From Streptosporangium sp. NBC_01755 (GTDB lineage Bacteria > Actinomycetota > Actinomycetes > Streptosporangiales > Streptosporangiaceae): a stretch of 64,000 nucleotides of DNA. The translations under genes were made by a program, and so were the position numbers. Below the pieces are notes generated by a model that was not told the origin of the DNA, did not search any database, and saw only the letters and a program-made list of their open reading frames with translations. Location: NCBI RefSeq assembly GCF_035917995.1, contig NZ_CP109131.1, positions 4,216,001 through 4,280,000 of the forward strand, in the 5' to 3' direction. Below, one piece after another: positions 1-9,554 of the stretch; position 1 is the stretch's first letter, and every line of letters starts with the position of its first letter.

Positions 1-15
1 CGAGGACCGGTCCCG

Positions 16-1896
16 GTGCCCGTTCCCGTGGCGGGCACGGGGACGGAATGGCACGCGTTGACGCGGTGGCTGCCGGACGGGAGGCTGCTGCTCGCCGCCG
101 GTGACGGCCCTGACCTCGACCACGTCGAGGTCCGTTCGCCCGGCGATCCGGTCCCCGCCTGGCGGGTCCGCGTGGGAGGGGAGATCGAGGACCTCGTCCC
201 CGGTGGTGACGGTACCGTGCTCGTGCGGTTCGCCGACCCGGGCAGCGAGCGCGACGGCAGCCACCTCGGCCTCCGGGTCCGCGATGAGACCGATCCCTTC
301 GTCCGCACGCCGGGTGACAGGCGCAGGCGACTCGCGTGGGCACGGGTGGGCGACGGGGAACTGCGGACGGTGCCGCTGCGCGGCCTGACCGTGTGGGACG
401 CCGATTGGCGGGACGGCGTCGTACTGGCCGTCACCTCGGCCGACGAGACGCCCGCCGGGTACTACCGGCCCGCCCTCGACCTGGTCGATCCTGAGAGCGG
501 TGAACTCCGGACCCTGCTGCGCACCTCCTGGCAGCTCAGCCGTCCCCGGCTGGCGCCCGGCGGGCGTACCGCCGTCGTGGTCGAGGGGCTCTCCATCGTC
601 TCCGGGCGGATCATCCGCGTCGACCTCGTCACCGGGGAGGCGACGCCATTGGCCGCCGTCGACGACGTCACCGATCTGGGCTGGCTGGACGAGGACACCC
701 TGTGGTTCACCGGGTGGTCGGGTACCGGCACGCACGGCGGCACCCTGACCGCCGACGGCCGCCCGCTGACCCGCTGGACCTCCTGGGGAACCCTGGGCGG
801 GCGCGACGGGCAACCGTCACTCTCGGTGGATCGCACCGGTGCGCTCGCCGTCGCCGTCTGGGAGACGGCCGAATGCCCCCCAGAGGTGGCGGTCGCCCAG
901 GTGGCCAAGGGCGACTGGCGCCAGGTCACCGATCTCAACGCCGTGCTGGCGCCGCTCGCCGTGCACCAGGAGGAGGTCTCCTGGACCGGCCAGGACGGCC
1001 TCGCCGTCCAGGGTCTCCTGCTGCGGAGGTCGCCGATCTCACCCGTTGCCACCGTCGATCCCGCCGTTTCCCCGAACCTCTCCCCTTCCGCCGGTCCCGC
1101 CAACCCCATCGGTCCCGCCGGTCCCGCCAACCCCATCGGTCCCGCCGGTCCCGCCGGTCCCACGGGAACCGGCGGGACCGGGGCGGGACCGGCGCCGCTG
1201 GTGGTGATCGTGCATGGAGGGCCGACCTGGCTGTGGTCCACTGCCTTCGCGCCGGCCGAGTCCGGCGGGCTCGCCGCCGCGCTCGCGCACGCGGGTGCGG
1301 CCGTACTGCTGCCGAACCCGCGCGGGAGCAGCGGGCGCGGCCAGGAGTACGCGCGCCGGGTCATCGGGCGATTCGGTGAGGACGACCTGGGCGACGTCCT
1401 CGCGGGTGTGGACCACCTCGTCGCGGCCGGAGTCGCGGACCCGGAGCGGATGGCCGTCATGGGGCTCAGCTACGGCGGCTACCTGAGCGCGTGGGCGGTG
1501 ACCCGAACCGGCCGGTTCCGGGCAGCCGTGGTGATGTCCGGGGTGAGCGACTGGCTCAGCTTCGCCACCGCGAGCAACCTCGGCGGCGGCTTCGACCTCC
1601 TCTATCACCGAGGGGCCGACCCCGCCACACCCCAGGGCAGGGAGTTTCTCGCCGCCCGCTCGCCGGTGTGCCACGCGGCCGGGGTCACCACACCGACGCT
1701 GATCCTGCACGGCGCCGAGGACCGCACCACCCCCGTCGGGCAGGCGGAGCAGCTCTATCGTGCCTGGTCGGCGGCCGGCGTCCGGACCCAGCTGGTCGTC
1801 TACCCTCGGGAGGGCCACGAGCTGACGGAGGGAGCGCACCGCGGGGACGCGGCGGAGCGCGTGGTCGCGTGGCTGACAGGAAACGGGGTGCTCTGA
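16..1896 (+). CDS. S9 family (prolyl oligopeptidase-like) peptidase
   Basis: Serine peptidase of the S9/acylaminoacyl-peptidase type: an N-terminal beta-propeller-like half (about residues 10-330) and a C-terminal alpha/beta hydrolase. The nucleophile motif GLSYGG places Ser485; GAEDRTTP gives Asp569 and EGHELT gives His601, so the triad is complete. Between the domains (about residues 345-395) is a Pro/Gly/Ala linker built from a tandem repeat (PANPIGPAG), unusual for the family. The stop overlaps the next ATG by one base, so it is co-transcribed with the peptide transporter, which suggests cleavage of imported peptides. The frame stays open to base 1, so the true start may lie outside the window; GTG at 16 is the first start seen. 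Confidence 0.9.
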   Translation: MPVPVAGTGTEWHALTRWLPDGRLLLAAGDGPDLDHVEVRSPGDPVPAWRVRVGGEIEDLVPGGDGTVLVRFADPGSERDGSHLGLRVRDETDPFVRTPGDRRRRLAWARVGDGELRTVPLRGLTVWDADWRDGVVLAVTSADETPAGYYRPALDLVDPESGELRTLLRTSWQLSRPRLAPGGRTAVVVEGLSIVSGRIIRVDLVTGEATPLAAVDDVTDLGWLDEDTLWFTGWSGTGTHGGTLTADGRPLTRWTSWGTLGGRDGQPSLSVDRTGALAVAVWETAECPPEVAVAQVAKGDWRQVTDLNAVLAPLAVHQEEVSWTGQDGLAVQGLLLRRSPISPVATVDPAVSPNLSPSAGPANPIGPAGPANPIGPAGPAGPTGTGGTGAGPAPLVVIVHGGPTWLWSTAFAPAESGGLAAALAHAGAAVLLPNPRGSSGRGQEYARRVIGRFGEDDLGDVLAGVDHLVAAGVADPERMAVMGLSYGGYLSAWAVTRTGRFRAAVVMSGVSDWLSFATASNLGGGFDLLYHRGADPATPQGREFLAARSPVCHAAGVTTPTLILHGAEDRTTPVGQAEQLYRAWSAAGVRTQLVVYPREGHELTEGAHRGDAAERVVAWLTGNGVL

Positions 1897-2858
1897 TGGC
1901 GGGGCGTGACCGGGGTCTCTTCCTGCTGCGCAGGTTCGCGGGCACCGTCGTCGTCGTCGCGCTGCTGTCGGTCGGCATGTTCGGCCTGCTCTACCTCGCC
2001 CCCGGCTCGGTCCAGCAGACCCTGCTGGGCACCCGCCCCGCCACCCCGGAGACCATCGCGGCGATCCAGGCCCGCTACCACCTCGACGAGCCGCTGCCCG
2101 CGCAGTACCTGCGCTGGCTCGGCGGCGTCCTCCACGGTGACCTCGGGACCTCGGTCAGGACCGGGATGCCGGTCGCCGACATGATCGGTCAGCGGCTGCC
2201 GCTCACCCTGGCGCTCGTCGGGTACGGCGCGCTGCTCGCCCTGCTGGTGGGGGTTCCGCTGGGCGTGGTCGGGGCGCTGCGGCGGGGCCGGGCCGCCGAT
2301 CGCCTCGTCGTCACCGCCGGTGTGGTGGGGTTGAGCGCCCCGCCCTTCGCGGTCGGGCTGCTGCTGCTCGTGGTGTTCGCCGCGGGGCTCGGCTGGTTTC
2401 CCGTGTACGGGACGGGCGAGGGCCTGGTCGGCCAGGTGTGGCACCTCACGCTGCCCGCGGTCGCGCTGGCCGTCGGCGCCGTGGGCATGTTCGTCCGCTT
2501 CAGCAGGGCGGCGCTCATCCGCGAGCTCGACCAGGACTACGTGGTCTTCGCCCGCGCGCGTGGTCTGGGCGGCGCGGCCGTCCTCGGATACGCGCTGCGC
2601 AACTCGCTGGTCCCCATCCTCACCGCGGCCGGGCTCATCGTGACCGGCATGCTGGCCGGGACCGTGCTGGTCGAGGTGACGTTCGCGCTTCCCGGTCTCG
2701 GCTCGCTGCTCGTCGACTCGGTCACCTTCAAGGACGTCCCGGCCGTCCAGGCGCTCGGGCTGCTGTTCACCCTGCTCATCGTCGCAGTCAACCTGCTGGT
2801 GGACATCGGCTATTCGGTGGCCGACCCCCGGGTCCGGTTCGGCGGGAGGACATCGTGA
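1896..2858 (+). CDS. peptide ABC transporter permease, DppB/OppB type
   Basis: First inner-membrane permease of a Dpp/Opp-class importer, 320 residues, the usual length. An N-terminal membrane helix (about residues 10-30) is followed by an extracytoplasmic segment and a five-helix core. The EAA-type loop (about residues 210-235, with FARARGLGG) is the contact for the ATPase. The ATG overlaps the peptidase stop (TGATG), which fixes the start and implies translational coupling. It pairs with the permease at 2934 and the double ATPase at 3775. No solute-binding protein gene is seen; it may lie upstream of the window. Confidence 0.93.
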   Translation: MAGRDRGLFLLRRFAGTVVVVALLSVGMFGLLYLAPGSVQQTLLGTRPATPETIAAIQARYHLDEPLPAQYLRWLGGVLHGDLGTSVRTGMPVADMIGQRLPLTLALVGYGALLALLVGVPLGVVGALRRGRAADRLVVTAGVVGLSAPPFAVGLLLLVVFAAGLGWFPVYGTGEGLVGQVWHLTLPAVALAVGAVGMFVRFSRAALIRELDQDYVVFARARGLGGAAVLGYALRNSLVPILTAAGLIVTGMLAGTVLVEVTFALPGLGSLLVDSVTFKDVPAVQALGLLFTLLIVAVNLLVDIGYSVADPRVRFGGRTS

Positions 2859-2933
2859 GCTCCACGGGCGGGCACGCCGTCGTGTCGGGTGGGAGGCTGC
2901 CGTGATTCGCTGTATCTCGCCTGAGGGGGCATC

Positions 2934-3773
2934 GTGAGAGGCCGTTTTCCGGCGGTCGTGCGGCGCCGTCCCCAGGTGGCCGTGGCCGGCGCGCTGGCCG
3001 TCCTGCTCGCCGTGGCCGTGGCCGCGGTGCTCTCGCCCTGGCTGGTGCCCGGCGCGACCGACCAGGACCTCCTGCTCGGCATCACCGGCCCCGCGCCAGG
3101 TCATCCGCTCGGCACCGACGACCTTGGCCGCGACGTGCTGGAACTGCTCGTCGCGGGAGCCCGTACGGCCGTTCCCGGCGCGCTGTGCGTCGCCGCCGGG
3201 TCGATGCTGATCGGCAACCTCATCGGGCTGCCCGCCGGATACTTCGGCGGCTGGGCCGACGCGCTGGCCATGCGCTGGGCGGACCTGATGTTCTCCCTGC
3301 CCGCCCTGCTGGTGGCGATCGTCGTCGCCGGGGTACTGGGCGGAGGGTACGGCCTGGCGGTCGCCGTGCTCGTCGTGCTGTTCGCCCCCACCGACACGAG
3401 GGTGGTGCGCGGAGCCGTGCTCGAACAGCGGCACCGCCCCTATGTCGAGGCGGCACTTCTCAAGAACCTCTCCGCGTGGCGGATCATGACGAGGCAGATC
3501 TGGCCCAACATCGCCTCGGTCACGCTGGCCAACGGGTTTCTCAACTTCGCCTACGCCCTGGTGTCCCTGGCCTCGCTGTCCTTCCTCGGCCTGGGGGTGC
3601 CCGCGGGCTCGCCCGACTGGGGGCGCACCCTGGCGGACAACCGGGCCCAACTGCTCGTCAACCCCTGGGCAGTGGTCGCACCCGGCCTCGCCATCATCCT
3701 CACGGCCGCCGCGCTGAACATCGTCGGTGACTGGCTCCACGAACGCGTCGATCGCCGGGGAAGGGCACGTTGA
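2934..3773 (+). CDS. peptide ABC transporter permease, DppC/OppC type
   Basis: Second permease of the peptide importer, 279 residues. It has the short cytoplasmic N-terminus, a first helix at about 15-37, the family marker HPLGTDDLGRDVL near residue 55 and a binding-protein-dependent transport core with an EAA-like loop (about 165-185). The GTG start at 2934 is preceded by a purine-rich GAGGGGGC. A 75-bp gap separates it from the first permease, while the ATPase starts within a few bases of its stop, so the set reads as one operon. Confidence 0.92.
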   Translation: MRGRFPAVVRRRPQVAVAGALAVLLAVAVAAVLSPWLVPGATDQDLLLGITGPAPGHPLGTDDLGRDVLELLVAGARTAVPGALCVAAGSMLIGNLIGLPAGYFGGWADALAMRWADLMFSLPALLVAIVVAGVLGGGYGLAVAVLVVLFAPTDTRVVRGAVLEQRHRPYVEAALLKNLSAWRIMTRQIWPNIASVTLANGFLNFAYALVSLASLSFLGLGVPAGSPDWGRTLADNRAQLLVNPWAVVAPGLAIILTAAALNIVGDWLHERVDRRGRAR

Positions 3774-3774
3774 G

Positions 3775-5583
3775 ATGAAGGAGTCCACCGGAACCGGGGC
3801 GACCGCCGAGCCCGCGATCCGGGTCGAGGGAATCAAGGTCCGGCAGCCCTCCACCGGGCGGACCCTCCTGTCGGAGGTGTCGTTCGAGGTGGCGGCCGGA
3901 GAGTCGGTCGCCATCGTGGGGGAGTCGGGTTCGGGCAAGTCCCTCACGGTCCGTGCGATGCTCGGCCTGTTGCCTCAGGGATTGGAGGCCACGGGGCAGG
4001 TGCGCATCGCGGGCGAGCGGGTGGACGACGACCCGCGTGCCCGGCGGCGGCAGCGCGGCGGCGTGGTCTCCCTCCTGATGCAGGACCCGTTCACCCTGCT
4101 CAACCCGTTGCGCCGGGCCGGGCGTCAGATCGCCGACGGGTTGCCGAAGGGCGCGGACGCGGCCGTCGAGGTGCCGCGGCTGCTGGCGGAGGTGGGTCTG
4201 CCGGCGAATGTCGCGGGGCGCTACCCCTTCCAGCTGTCCGGCGGCATGCGCCAGCGGATCGGGCTGGCCGCCGCACTGGCCGGAGGGCCGCGGGTGCTGG
4301 TCGCCGACGAGCCGACGACCGCGCTCGACGCCACCACCCAGCGCGAGGTCCTCTCCCTCATCCGGCGTGTCCAGCGCGAACGGGACATGGCGTTCGTCCT
4401 CATCACCCACGACCTGCGCCTGGCCTTCTCCACCTGTGACCGGGTCATGGTGATGTACGCGGGACGGGTCATGGAGACCGGCCGTGCGGCGGCCGTGCGG
4501 CATGAGCAGTTCCACCCGTACACCCGGGCGCTGCTGGCGGCCGAGCCGCCCGCGGACCGGCGGCTCGCGGTGATTCCCTCGGTGCCGGGGGCCGTCCCCG
4601 CGCACGACGCGGCGGCAGGGCGGTGCGGGTTCGCCGATCGGTGCTCGCTGGCCGTGCCGGAGTGCCGCGTGGGAGTGCCGGAGCCACGTCCCGTACGCGT
4701 GTCGGGGCGCGTCCGCGAAGGGCGGCTGTCGGCGTGCCTGCGGGCGGCCGAGCTGCCCGCGCCGCCCGCGCCGGAACCGGGGGTCGTCTCCAGGCCGCCG
4801 GTCGCGGCCGAGCCGGTGCTGGAGGTGCGTGACCTGCGCCGGTGGTTCGCCGGGAGCCCGCACCCGGCGCTGGCGGGCGTGAGCCTGACTGTCGCTCCGG
4901 GCGAGGTCGTCGGTGTGGTCGGCGAGTCCGGATCGGGCAAGACCACGCTGGCCCGATGCGTCGCCGGGCTGGAGCGTCCGGACGGGGGTGCGATCCTGCT
5001 CGGCGGCGCGGACTGCTCCGACTACGGGCGGATGGGGCGCGCGGCCGTGCGCCAGGCCCGCCGGATCTCACAAATGATCTTCCAGGACCCCTATTCGACG
5101 CTCAACCCCGCCCGGACCGTGGGGGCGACCCTGCGGGAGGCGCTGTGGGCCGACGGCCGTCCCGCCGGGCCGGACGACCTCGCCCGGCTCCTGGAGTCGG
5201 TCGGCCTGGCCCGTGACATGGCCGGGATGCGCCCGGCAGGGCTGTCCGGCGGCGAGCGGCAGCGGGTGGCGATCGCCCGCGCGGTGGCGGGCGAGCCCCG
5301 CCTGCTGATCTGCGACGAGCCGGTGTCGGCGCTCGACGTCTCGGTCCAGGCCCAGGTACTGGGTCTCCTCGCCGAGCTGCGGGAACGACTGTCCATGGCG
5401 ATGCTGTTCATCACCCACGACCTGGCCGTGGTCCGCCAGATCGCCGATCGGCTCTACGTGCTGGAGTCGGGCACGTGCGTGGAGACCGGCCTCGCCGACC
5501 GGGTGCTCGACGCGCCCGAGCATCCCTACACCCGGGCGCTGCTGGCCAGCGTCCCCGACGGCTCCGGCGACTGGCTGGACTGA
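3775..5583 (+). CDS. fused DppD-DppF type ABC transporter ATPase
   Basis: Two ATP-binding cassettes in one 602-residue chain, equivalent to a fused DppD and DppF. Cassette 1 has Walker A GESGSGKS (Lys55), signature LSGGMRQR and Walker B VLVADE. Between the cassettes is the Cys-containing oligopeptide C-terminal element ([14 protein letters not shown]). Cassette 2 has Walker A GESGSGKT (Lys389), LSGGERQR and Walker B LLICDE. The fusion is a known arrangement in actinomycete peptide importers. The ATG at 3775 follows a weak GGGAAGGG; the longer in-frame extension to 3727 would overlap the permease and is not needed. Confidence 0.92.
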   Translation: MKESTGTGATAEPAIRVEGIKVRQPSTGRTLLSEVSFEVAAGESVAIVGESGSGKSLTVRAMLGLLPQGLEATGQVRIAGERVDDDPRARRRQRGGVVSLLMQDPFTLLNPLRRAGRQIADGLPKGADAAVEVPRLLAEVGLPANVAGRYPFQLSGGMRQRIGLAAALAGGPRVLVADEPTTALDATTQREVLSLIRRVQRERDMAFVLITHDLRLAFSTCDRVMVMYAGRVMETGRAAAVRHEQFHPYTRALLAAEPPADRRLAVIPSVPGAVPAHDAAAGRCGFADRCSLAVPECRVGVPEPRPVRVSGRVREGRLSACLRAAELPAPPAPEPGVVSRPPVAAEPVLEVRDLRRWFAGSPHPALAGVSLTVAPGEVVGVVGESGSGKTTLARCVAGLERPDGGAILLGGADCSDYGRMGRAAVRQARRISQMIFQDPYSTLNPARTVGATLREALWADGRPAGPDDLARLLESVGLARDMAGMRPAGLSGGERQRVAIARAVAGEPRLLICDEPVSALDVSVQAQVLGLLAELRERLSMAMLFITHDLAVVRQIADRLYVLESGTCVETGLADRVLDAPEHPYTRALLASVPDGSGDWLD

Positions 5584-5603
5584 CCGGCTCGCGCGCTCCG
5601 TCG

Positions 5604-6203
5604 TCAGTCCTCGGAGAACGAGATCAGGGTCAGGACGCGGCAGGCGGCGGAGCCGGTGGCGTAGACGTGGTCGGACTCGGCGGCGAAGCGCACGGCGTCG
5701 CCCGTGGCGATGGTGACCGACCACTCCTCGGTCTCGACGGTCACCTCGCCGGAGACGACGTAGGCGTGTTCCACCGAGCCGCGGCCGTGGGAGCTCTTGG
5801 CGCTGCGGGTGCCCGGCGGGATGTGGCCCTCGGCCAGTTCGAAGCGGCGCCGGTCGGGGGCCGCGAACAGGGCACGGACCGTCATGTCTCCAGCGGGGAG
5901 GACGAGTCCCTCGTCGTGGCGGATCACCTCCGGGCCGGTCAGGTGGACCCGGGTCAGCTCGCCGAAGGTCAGTTCCAGGGAGGTCGCGAGCCGCGACAGC
6001 ACCTCGACCGTGGGGTTGGCCACGCCGCGCTCGACCTGGGAGATGAGTGCCTTGCTCACGCCGGTCAGCTCGGCCAGCTCGCGAACGCTGAACCCTCGGG
6101 CCAGGCGGGTGCGGCGCAGGTTGGCGGCGATCGCTCCGCGCACCCCCGAAGACTCAGGGGGAGCGGGGGCCATGCCGACGGCGATGCCATTCTCGCGCTG
6201 CAC
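5604..6203 (-). CDS. XRE-family regulator with C-terminal cupin
   Basis: DNA-binding regulator of 199 residues. A helix-turn-helix of the XRE/Cro type lies at about residues 25-80 (LTGVSKALISQVERG is the recognition helix region), followed by a cupin_2 barrel (about 120-195) likely to bind a small ligand. Such XRE-cupin proteins often control amino-acid, polyamine or peptide uptake genes. It ends 20 bp from the convergent transporter operon, so regulation of that operon is plausible but inferred. The GTG start has a good GAGGAGA ribosome-binding site 6 bases upstream. Confidence 0.9.
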   Translation of the reverse strand: MQRENGIAVGMAPAPPESSGVRGAIAANLRRTRLARGFSVRELAELTGVSKALISQVERGVANPTVEVLSRLATSLELTFGELTRVHLTGPEVIRHDEGLVLPAGDMTVRALFAAPDRRRFELAEGHIPPGTRSAKSSHGRGSVEHAYVVSGEVTVETEEWSVTIATGDAVRFAAESDHVYATGSAACRVLTLISFSED

Positions 6204-6449
6204 GTCTGTCTCCTCTTCCCGATCCGATCGGTATCCATGATGCAGGAGGTCAGCCGATCAGGGCGAGGCGGTGGGCGGCCGCGACCTCCTCGGCACCGCA
6301 CTCGCGGACGAGCCGGCGGATCGCCGCGGTGAACGGCGCGTAGGCGAGGCCCTCGGTCGACAGCATTTTTCGCTCGGTGAAGTCGATCTTCTACGGGGGC
6401 GGAGAGGCCCGGCCGGGCGGAATGAGGCGGCCGGGCTCTCGGGACGCGG

Positions 6450-6611
6450 TCATGCCGAAATGATCTTGCCGAGGAGGCCCCTGCGGCGCTTGCCGCCCGG
6501 GCGGGCCTTTCTGTTCTCCTGGGCCTCGCGGGCGAGGCGGTGGTTGTCGGCCTCCTCAAGGAGCTCGGCGGTCCGGTAGGCGATCAACTGGAGCTGAAGC
6601 TCGGGACCCAT
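6450..6611 (-). CDS. small basic hypothetical protein
   Basis: A 53-residue protein beginning MGPELQLQLIAYRTAEL. It has an N-terminal amphipathic helix (about residues 3-35), a Lys/Arg-rich stretch (KARPGGKRRR) and the hydrophobic end GLLGKIISA. A ribosome-binding site GGAAGG lies 5 bases before the ATG. Short proteins of this pattern (helix, basic patch) are common and unnamed in actinomycetes. I see no catalytic motif and do not assign a function. Confidence 0.65.
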   Translation of the reverse strand: MGPELQLQLIAYRTAELLEEADNHRLAREAQENRKARPGGKRRRGLLGKIISA

Positions 6612-6912
6612 GGGGGTTCCTTCCTGGTGTGGCGCTTTCCTTACAGACTCAAGACTCGTCCTAAGGCCCCCGGTCCCACATCGGGAGGATGTCCTATCTC
6701 CGGACCGCTCCGCGCCCCGCCACTACCTAGGCCCCACCTAGTGCGACGTTCCTCACCGGAAGTGCGGATCCACCTCGGTCCTGGCATCAGGAAGGCAGGC
6801 CCGATCATGGATGCGAAGCCTCCGGTCCACCTGAAGATCCGAACTCCGAACGCGGCCTGGTCGAAGAAGTCGAATTCTCCGGCGCGTACGCAGGCCGGGC
6901 AGGGACTGAAGT

Positions 6913-6932
6913 CCTCCACGCGCTCGTGGAGG
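6913..6932. terminator. hairpin CCTCCACG / CGTGGAGG
   Basis: Perfect 8-bp inverted repeat with loop CGCT. It has no T-run, so it may be a rho-independent-like stem or an RNA processing structure rather than a classical terminator. It lies between the divergent small protein and the acidic repeat protein. Confidence 0.4.
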
Positions 6933-6966
6933 GGTGGCCCGGGGGGTGCGGTCAGATGAGAGGTTT

Positions 6967-6981
6967 CTCATCTGGGCTTCA
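6967..6981 (+). promoter_or_regulatory. candidate OmpR-type response-regulator site
   Basis: CTCAT and CTTCA half-sites whose first bases are 10 bp apart (CTCAT-N5-CTTCA), overlapping the right arm of a 9-bp inverted repeat (6953-6961 with 6966-6974). The same arrangement occurs at 9555-9569, just after the response-regulator gene. OmpR-family regulators bind direct repeats with about one helical turn spacing, so this may be an autoregulatory site. Inference from two sites only. Confidence 0.4.
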
Positions 6982-7016
6982 GCGTGGTCTCCTCGAAGGG
7001 TGTCAAGGTCGATCTC

Positions 7017-7466
7017 ATGAAACATCGGGGAGCCGTGATCCTGCTCGTCCTCGGTTTGGTGGCGGTGGGGTTCATGTCCATGGGGTTCATGCGGGCGGCC
7101 AACGAAGGGTCCGATCTGGGCGGGCCCGTCGTCGTGTCGCCCTCGCCCGGGCGCGGTGGGCAGGGCACTCCTTCGGCCTCGCCTGGGAAGAGCGGGGAGC
7201 CGGGGTCGGGCGTGAACAGCGGGGATCCGGGGTCGGGCGTGAACAGCGGGGATCCGGGGTCGGGCGTGAACAGCGGGGATCCGGGGTCGGGCGTGAAGAG
7301 TGGGGATCCGGGGTCGGCCTCGCCGGGCAAGAGTGAGAAACCTGCGCGCAGCGCGCAGCCCACGCCCCGCAAGAGCAAGGCCGAGCCGGTCAGGCCACCG
7401 TCGCCTCGGCTGGGGGGCGGGGGCGATGACGACGATGACGACGATGGCGAGGGTGATGATGACTGA
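7017..7466 (+). CDS. membrane-anchored acidic repeat protein
   Basis: A 149-residue protein of unknown function. After MKHRG comes one hydrophobic segment (about residues 7-26), then a secreted or periplasmic low-complexity tail: four copies of a nine-residue GSGVNSGDP unit (27 bp each, about 7205-7312), a Lys/Arg-rich stretch, and a terminal Asp run (DDDDDDDGEGDDD). The Asp run could bind Ca or Mg ions. It starts 12 bp before the sensor kinase, so it is probably co-transcribed and might act as a signal or partner for the kinase. A GTG at 6984 would extend it by 11 residues. Confidence 0.7.
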   Translation: MKHRGAVILLVLGLVAVGFMSMGFMRAANEGSDLGGPVVVSPSPGRGGQGTPSASPGKSGEPGSGVNSGDPGSGVNSGDPGSGVNSGDPGSGVKSGDPGSASPGKSEKPARSAQPTPRKSKAEPVRPPSPRLGGGGDDDDDDDGEGDDD

Positions 7467-7478
7467 CCAGGTGAGCGC

Positions 7479-8888
7479 ATGAGGGTGAGCGCCCGTGCCC
7501 GGATCGTGGGCTGGATGCTCGCCGTCGTCGGCCTCGCCCTGTCTGTCTCGATCTCCACGACCTGGACCTTCCTGGTCAACCGGCTCGACGACCGCATAGG
7601 CTCCGAGCTGCGCAATGAGGTGGACAAGCTGCGCAGCTACGCCAAGGAGACACGCGATCCGCAGACCGGCCGCACGGTCACCGACGTCCAGAAGCTGCTC
7701 ACCGATTACCTGGCGCTCAACTCGCCCGATCGGTGGGAGACGTTTTTCAGCATCGTCGACGGCAGCGCCGACAGGGTCACCGCGATCGAGCCGCTCGTGC
7801 GGCTCGACACCGATGCCGAGCTGGTCGGGCGGATGGCCAAGGCCACCAGGATCACGCGTGACACGGTTGAGAGCGACGCGGGAACGGTCCAGTACGCGGT
7901 GATCCCGGTGACCGTGTCCGGTGACTCCCGCCCCGGCCACTTCGTTGTGGCGATCTTCTACGATCGGCATCGCGGCGAGATCGTGGACGCGGTGTGGGCT
8001 CTCGGGCTGTCCGCGCTGGCCGCGCTGGTGCTGGCAGGGGCGGCCGGGTGGTTCGTGGCAGGGCGGGTGCTCGCGCCGGTGCGGCTGATCGGCCAGACCG
8101 CGGAGCAGATCAGCGACTCCACCGACCTGACCCGCAGGCTCGACGTGCCGGGCGACGACGATGTGGCGGCGCTGGCCGCGACGTTCAACCATATGCTCGA
8201 CCGGCTGGAGAAGGCGTTCGTCGTGCAGCGGAACTTCATGGACGACGCCGGGCACGAGCTGCGTACGCCGATCACCGTCATCCGCGGCCACCTGGAGCTG
8301 ATGAGCGACGATCCGGCCGACCGGGCCGCGACCCTCGCCCTGGTCACCGACGAGCTCGACCGGATGAACCGCATCGTGGACGACCTGATCACGCTGGCCA
8401 AGGCCGAGCAGCCGGGGTTCCTGCACCTGGACAACGTCGAGCTGGCCGACCTCACGGTGAGCGTGGTCGCCAAGGCCCGCCCGCTGGGTGAGCGCCGGTG
8501 GCGGGTCGACGAGGTGGCCGAGGCCCGCCTGCCGGCGGACCGCCAGCGGCTCACGCAGGCGCTCATGCAGCTCGTGGCCAACGCCGTGCGCCACACCGCC
8601 GACGACGACCTGATCGCCGTTGGCTCCGCCGTCCGCGACGGGCGCGTCGACCTGTGGGTACGCGATAGCGGGCCCGGCGTGGCGCCCGCCGAGCGAGAAC
8701 GGATCTTCGGGCGGTTCGTGCGCGGCGCGGGCCGCACCGGCACCTACGACGGGGCCGGTCTGGGGCTGGCCATCGTCAGATCCATCGCCGAGGCCCATGG
8801 AGGCGGCGTGAAGGTGACGGAAGGTCCCGGCGGCGGGGCCTGTTTTGTCATATCTCTCCCGCTATGGGAGACGTGGAGGCTGCCATGA
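7479..8888 (+). CDS. two-component sensor histidine kinase
   Basis: Membrane sensor kinase of 469 residues. TM1 is at about 10-30, an extracytoplasmic sensor region follows to about 165, TM2 is at about 170-195, then HAMP (about 195-250). The H-box DDAGHELRTPI places the phosphorylated His at 259. The ATPase part carries an N-box (QLVANAVRHT), DSGPGV and GAGLGLAIV. It overlaps the response regulator by ATGA, a strong coupling sign. The signal is unknown; the acidic repeat protein upstream and the DUF4956/VTC genes downstream are the likely functional context. Confidence 0.93.
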   Translation: MRVSARARIVGWMLAVVGLALSVSISTTWTFLVNRLDDRIGSELRNEVDKLRSYAKETRDPQTGRTVTDVQKLLTDYLALNSPDRWETFFSIVDGSADRVTAIEPLVRLDTDAELVGRMAKATRITRDTVESDAGTVQYAVIPVTVSGDSRPGHFVVAIFYDRHRGEIVDAVWALGLSALAALVLAGAAGWFVAGRVLAPVRLIGQTAEQISDSTDLTRRLDVPGDDDVAALAATFNHMLDRLEKAFVVQRNFMDDAGHELRTPITVIRGHLELMSDDPADRAATLALVTDELDRMNRIVDDLITLAKAEQPGFLHLDNVELADLTVSVVAKARPLGERRWRVDEVAEARLPADRQRLTQALMQLVANAVRHTADDDLIAVGSAVRDGRVDLWVRDSGPGVAPAERERIFGRFVRGAGRTGTYDGAGLGLAIVRSIAEAHGGGVKVTEGPGGGACFVISLPLWETWRLP

Positions 8889-9547
8889 ACCGCATTCTGA
8901 TCGCCGAGGACGAGGCCAGGATCGTCTCCTTCGTGGAGAAGGGGTTGCGAGCCAACGGCTTCGTGACGGCTGCGGTCGGGGACGGTATCGCGGCCTACGA
9001 CCTGGCGAGCACGGGCGGGTTCGACCTGCTCATCCTGGACATCGGGCTGCCGTTGAGCGACGGGTTCACCGTGCTGCGGCGGCTGCGAGAAGCCATGGTC
9101 ACCATTCCTGTGATCATTTTGACCGCTCGTGACAGTGTGAGCGACACGGTGGCGGGGCTTGAGGGCGGCGCGGACGACTACATCGCCAAGCCGTTCGCCT
9201 TCGAGGAGTTGCTGGCTCGGGTACGGCTGCGGCTGCGCGCCGACCGCACACCGGAGGTGACCGTGCTGCGGGTGTCGGATTTGTCGTTGGATTTGCGGAC
9301 GAGGCGGGCTTATGTCGGCGAGCGGGCCGTGGATTTGTCCACCAGGGAATTCGCGCTGGCGGAGATCTTCTGTCGGCATCCCGACCAGGTGCTGACGCGC
9401 GAGCAGTTGCTCAGCCACGTCTGGGGGTTTGATTTCGATCCCGGGTCGAACGTGGTGGATGTGTATGTGCGTTATCTAAGGCGCAAAATCGGTGTGGATC
9501 GGATCGAGACCATAAGAGGAACCGGCTATCGCATGAGAGTCGCCTAA
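8885..9547 (+). CDS. OmpR/PhoB-family response regulator
   Basis: 220 residues: a receiver domain with acidic pocket EDE (residues 8-10), phospho-acceptor Asp52 in LILDIGLP and the conserved Lys in DYIAKPF, then a winged-helix DNA-binding domain (about 125-218, with SNVVDVYVRYLRRKI). The ATG at 8885 lies inside the ATGA overlap with the kinase stop; the upstream ATG at 8864 is in the kinase coding frame region and is less likely. Candidate binding repeats sit before the repeat-protein gene and just after this gene. Confidence 0.93.
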   Translation: MNRILIAEDEARIVSFVEKGLRANGFVTAAVGDGIAAYDLASTGGFDLLILDIGLPLSDGFTVLRRLREAMVTIPVIILTARDSVSDTVAGLEGGADDYIAKPFAFEELLARVRLRLRADRTPEVTVLRVSDLSLDLRTRRAYVGERAVDLSTREFALAEIFCRHPDQVLTREQLLSHVWGFDFDPGSNVVDVYVRYLRRKIGVDRIETIRGTGYRMRVA

Positions 9548-9554
9548 TCATCGC

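Larger units (their letters stand above)
6612..7016. other. intergenic region with two hairpins and a candidate regulator site
   Basis: About 400 bp without a convincing gene. It contains repeated CCTA motifs near 6680-6750, a perfect 8-bp stem hairpin at 6913-6932, a 9-bp inverted repeat at 6953-6974, and a two-part direct repeat at 6967-6981. A minus-strand frame of 92 codons (6641-6919, with CPAC near its start) spans much of it, but it has no recognisable domain and I treat it as a shadow. Confidence 0.5.

Noticed and set aside
1039..1839. Long minus-strand frames opposite the S9 peptidase and many other genes
   Set aside because: High GC third positions open antisense frames; none carries recognisable domains or ribosome-binding sites.
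6250..6366. Minus-strand 38-codon frame (GLAYAPFTAAIRRLVREC) resembling a piece of a large ATPase-type regulator
   Set aside because: Too short and the resemblance too weak; no flanking parts of such a gene are seen.
6641..6919. Minus-strand 92-codon frame with CPAC near its start
   Set aside because: No domain, composition like shadow frames, and it covers the hairpin and promoter region.
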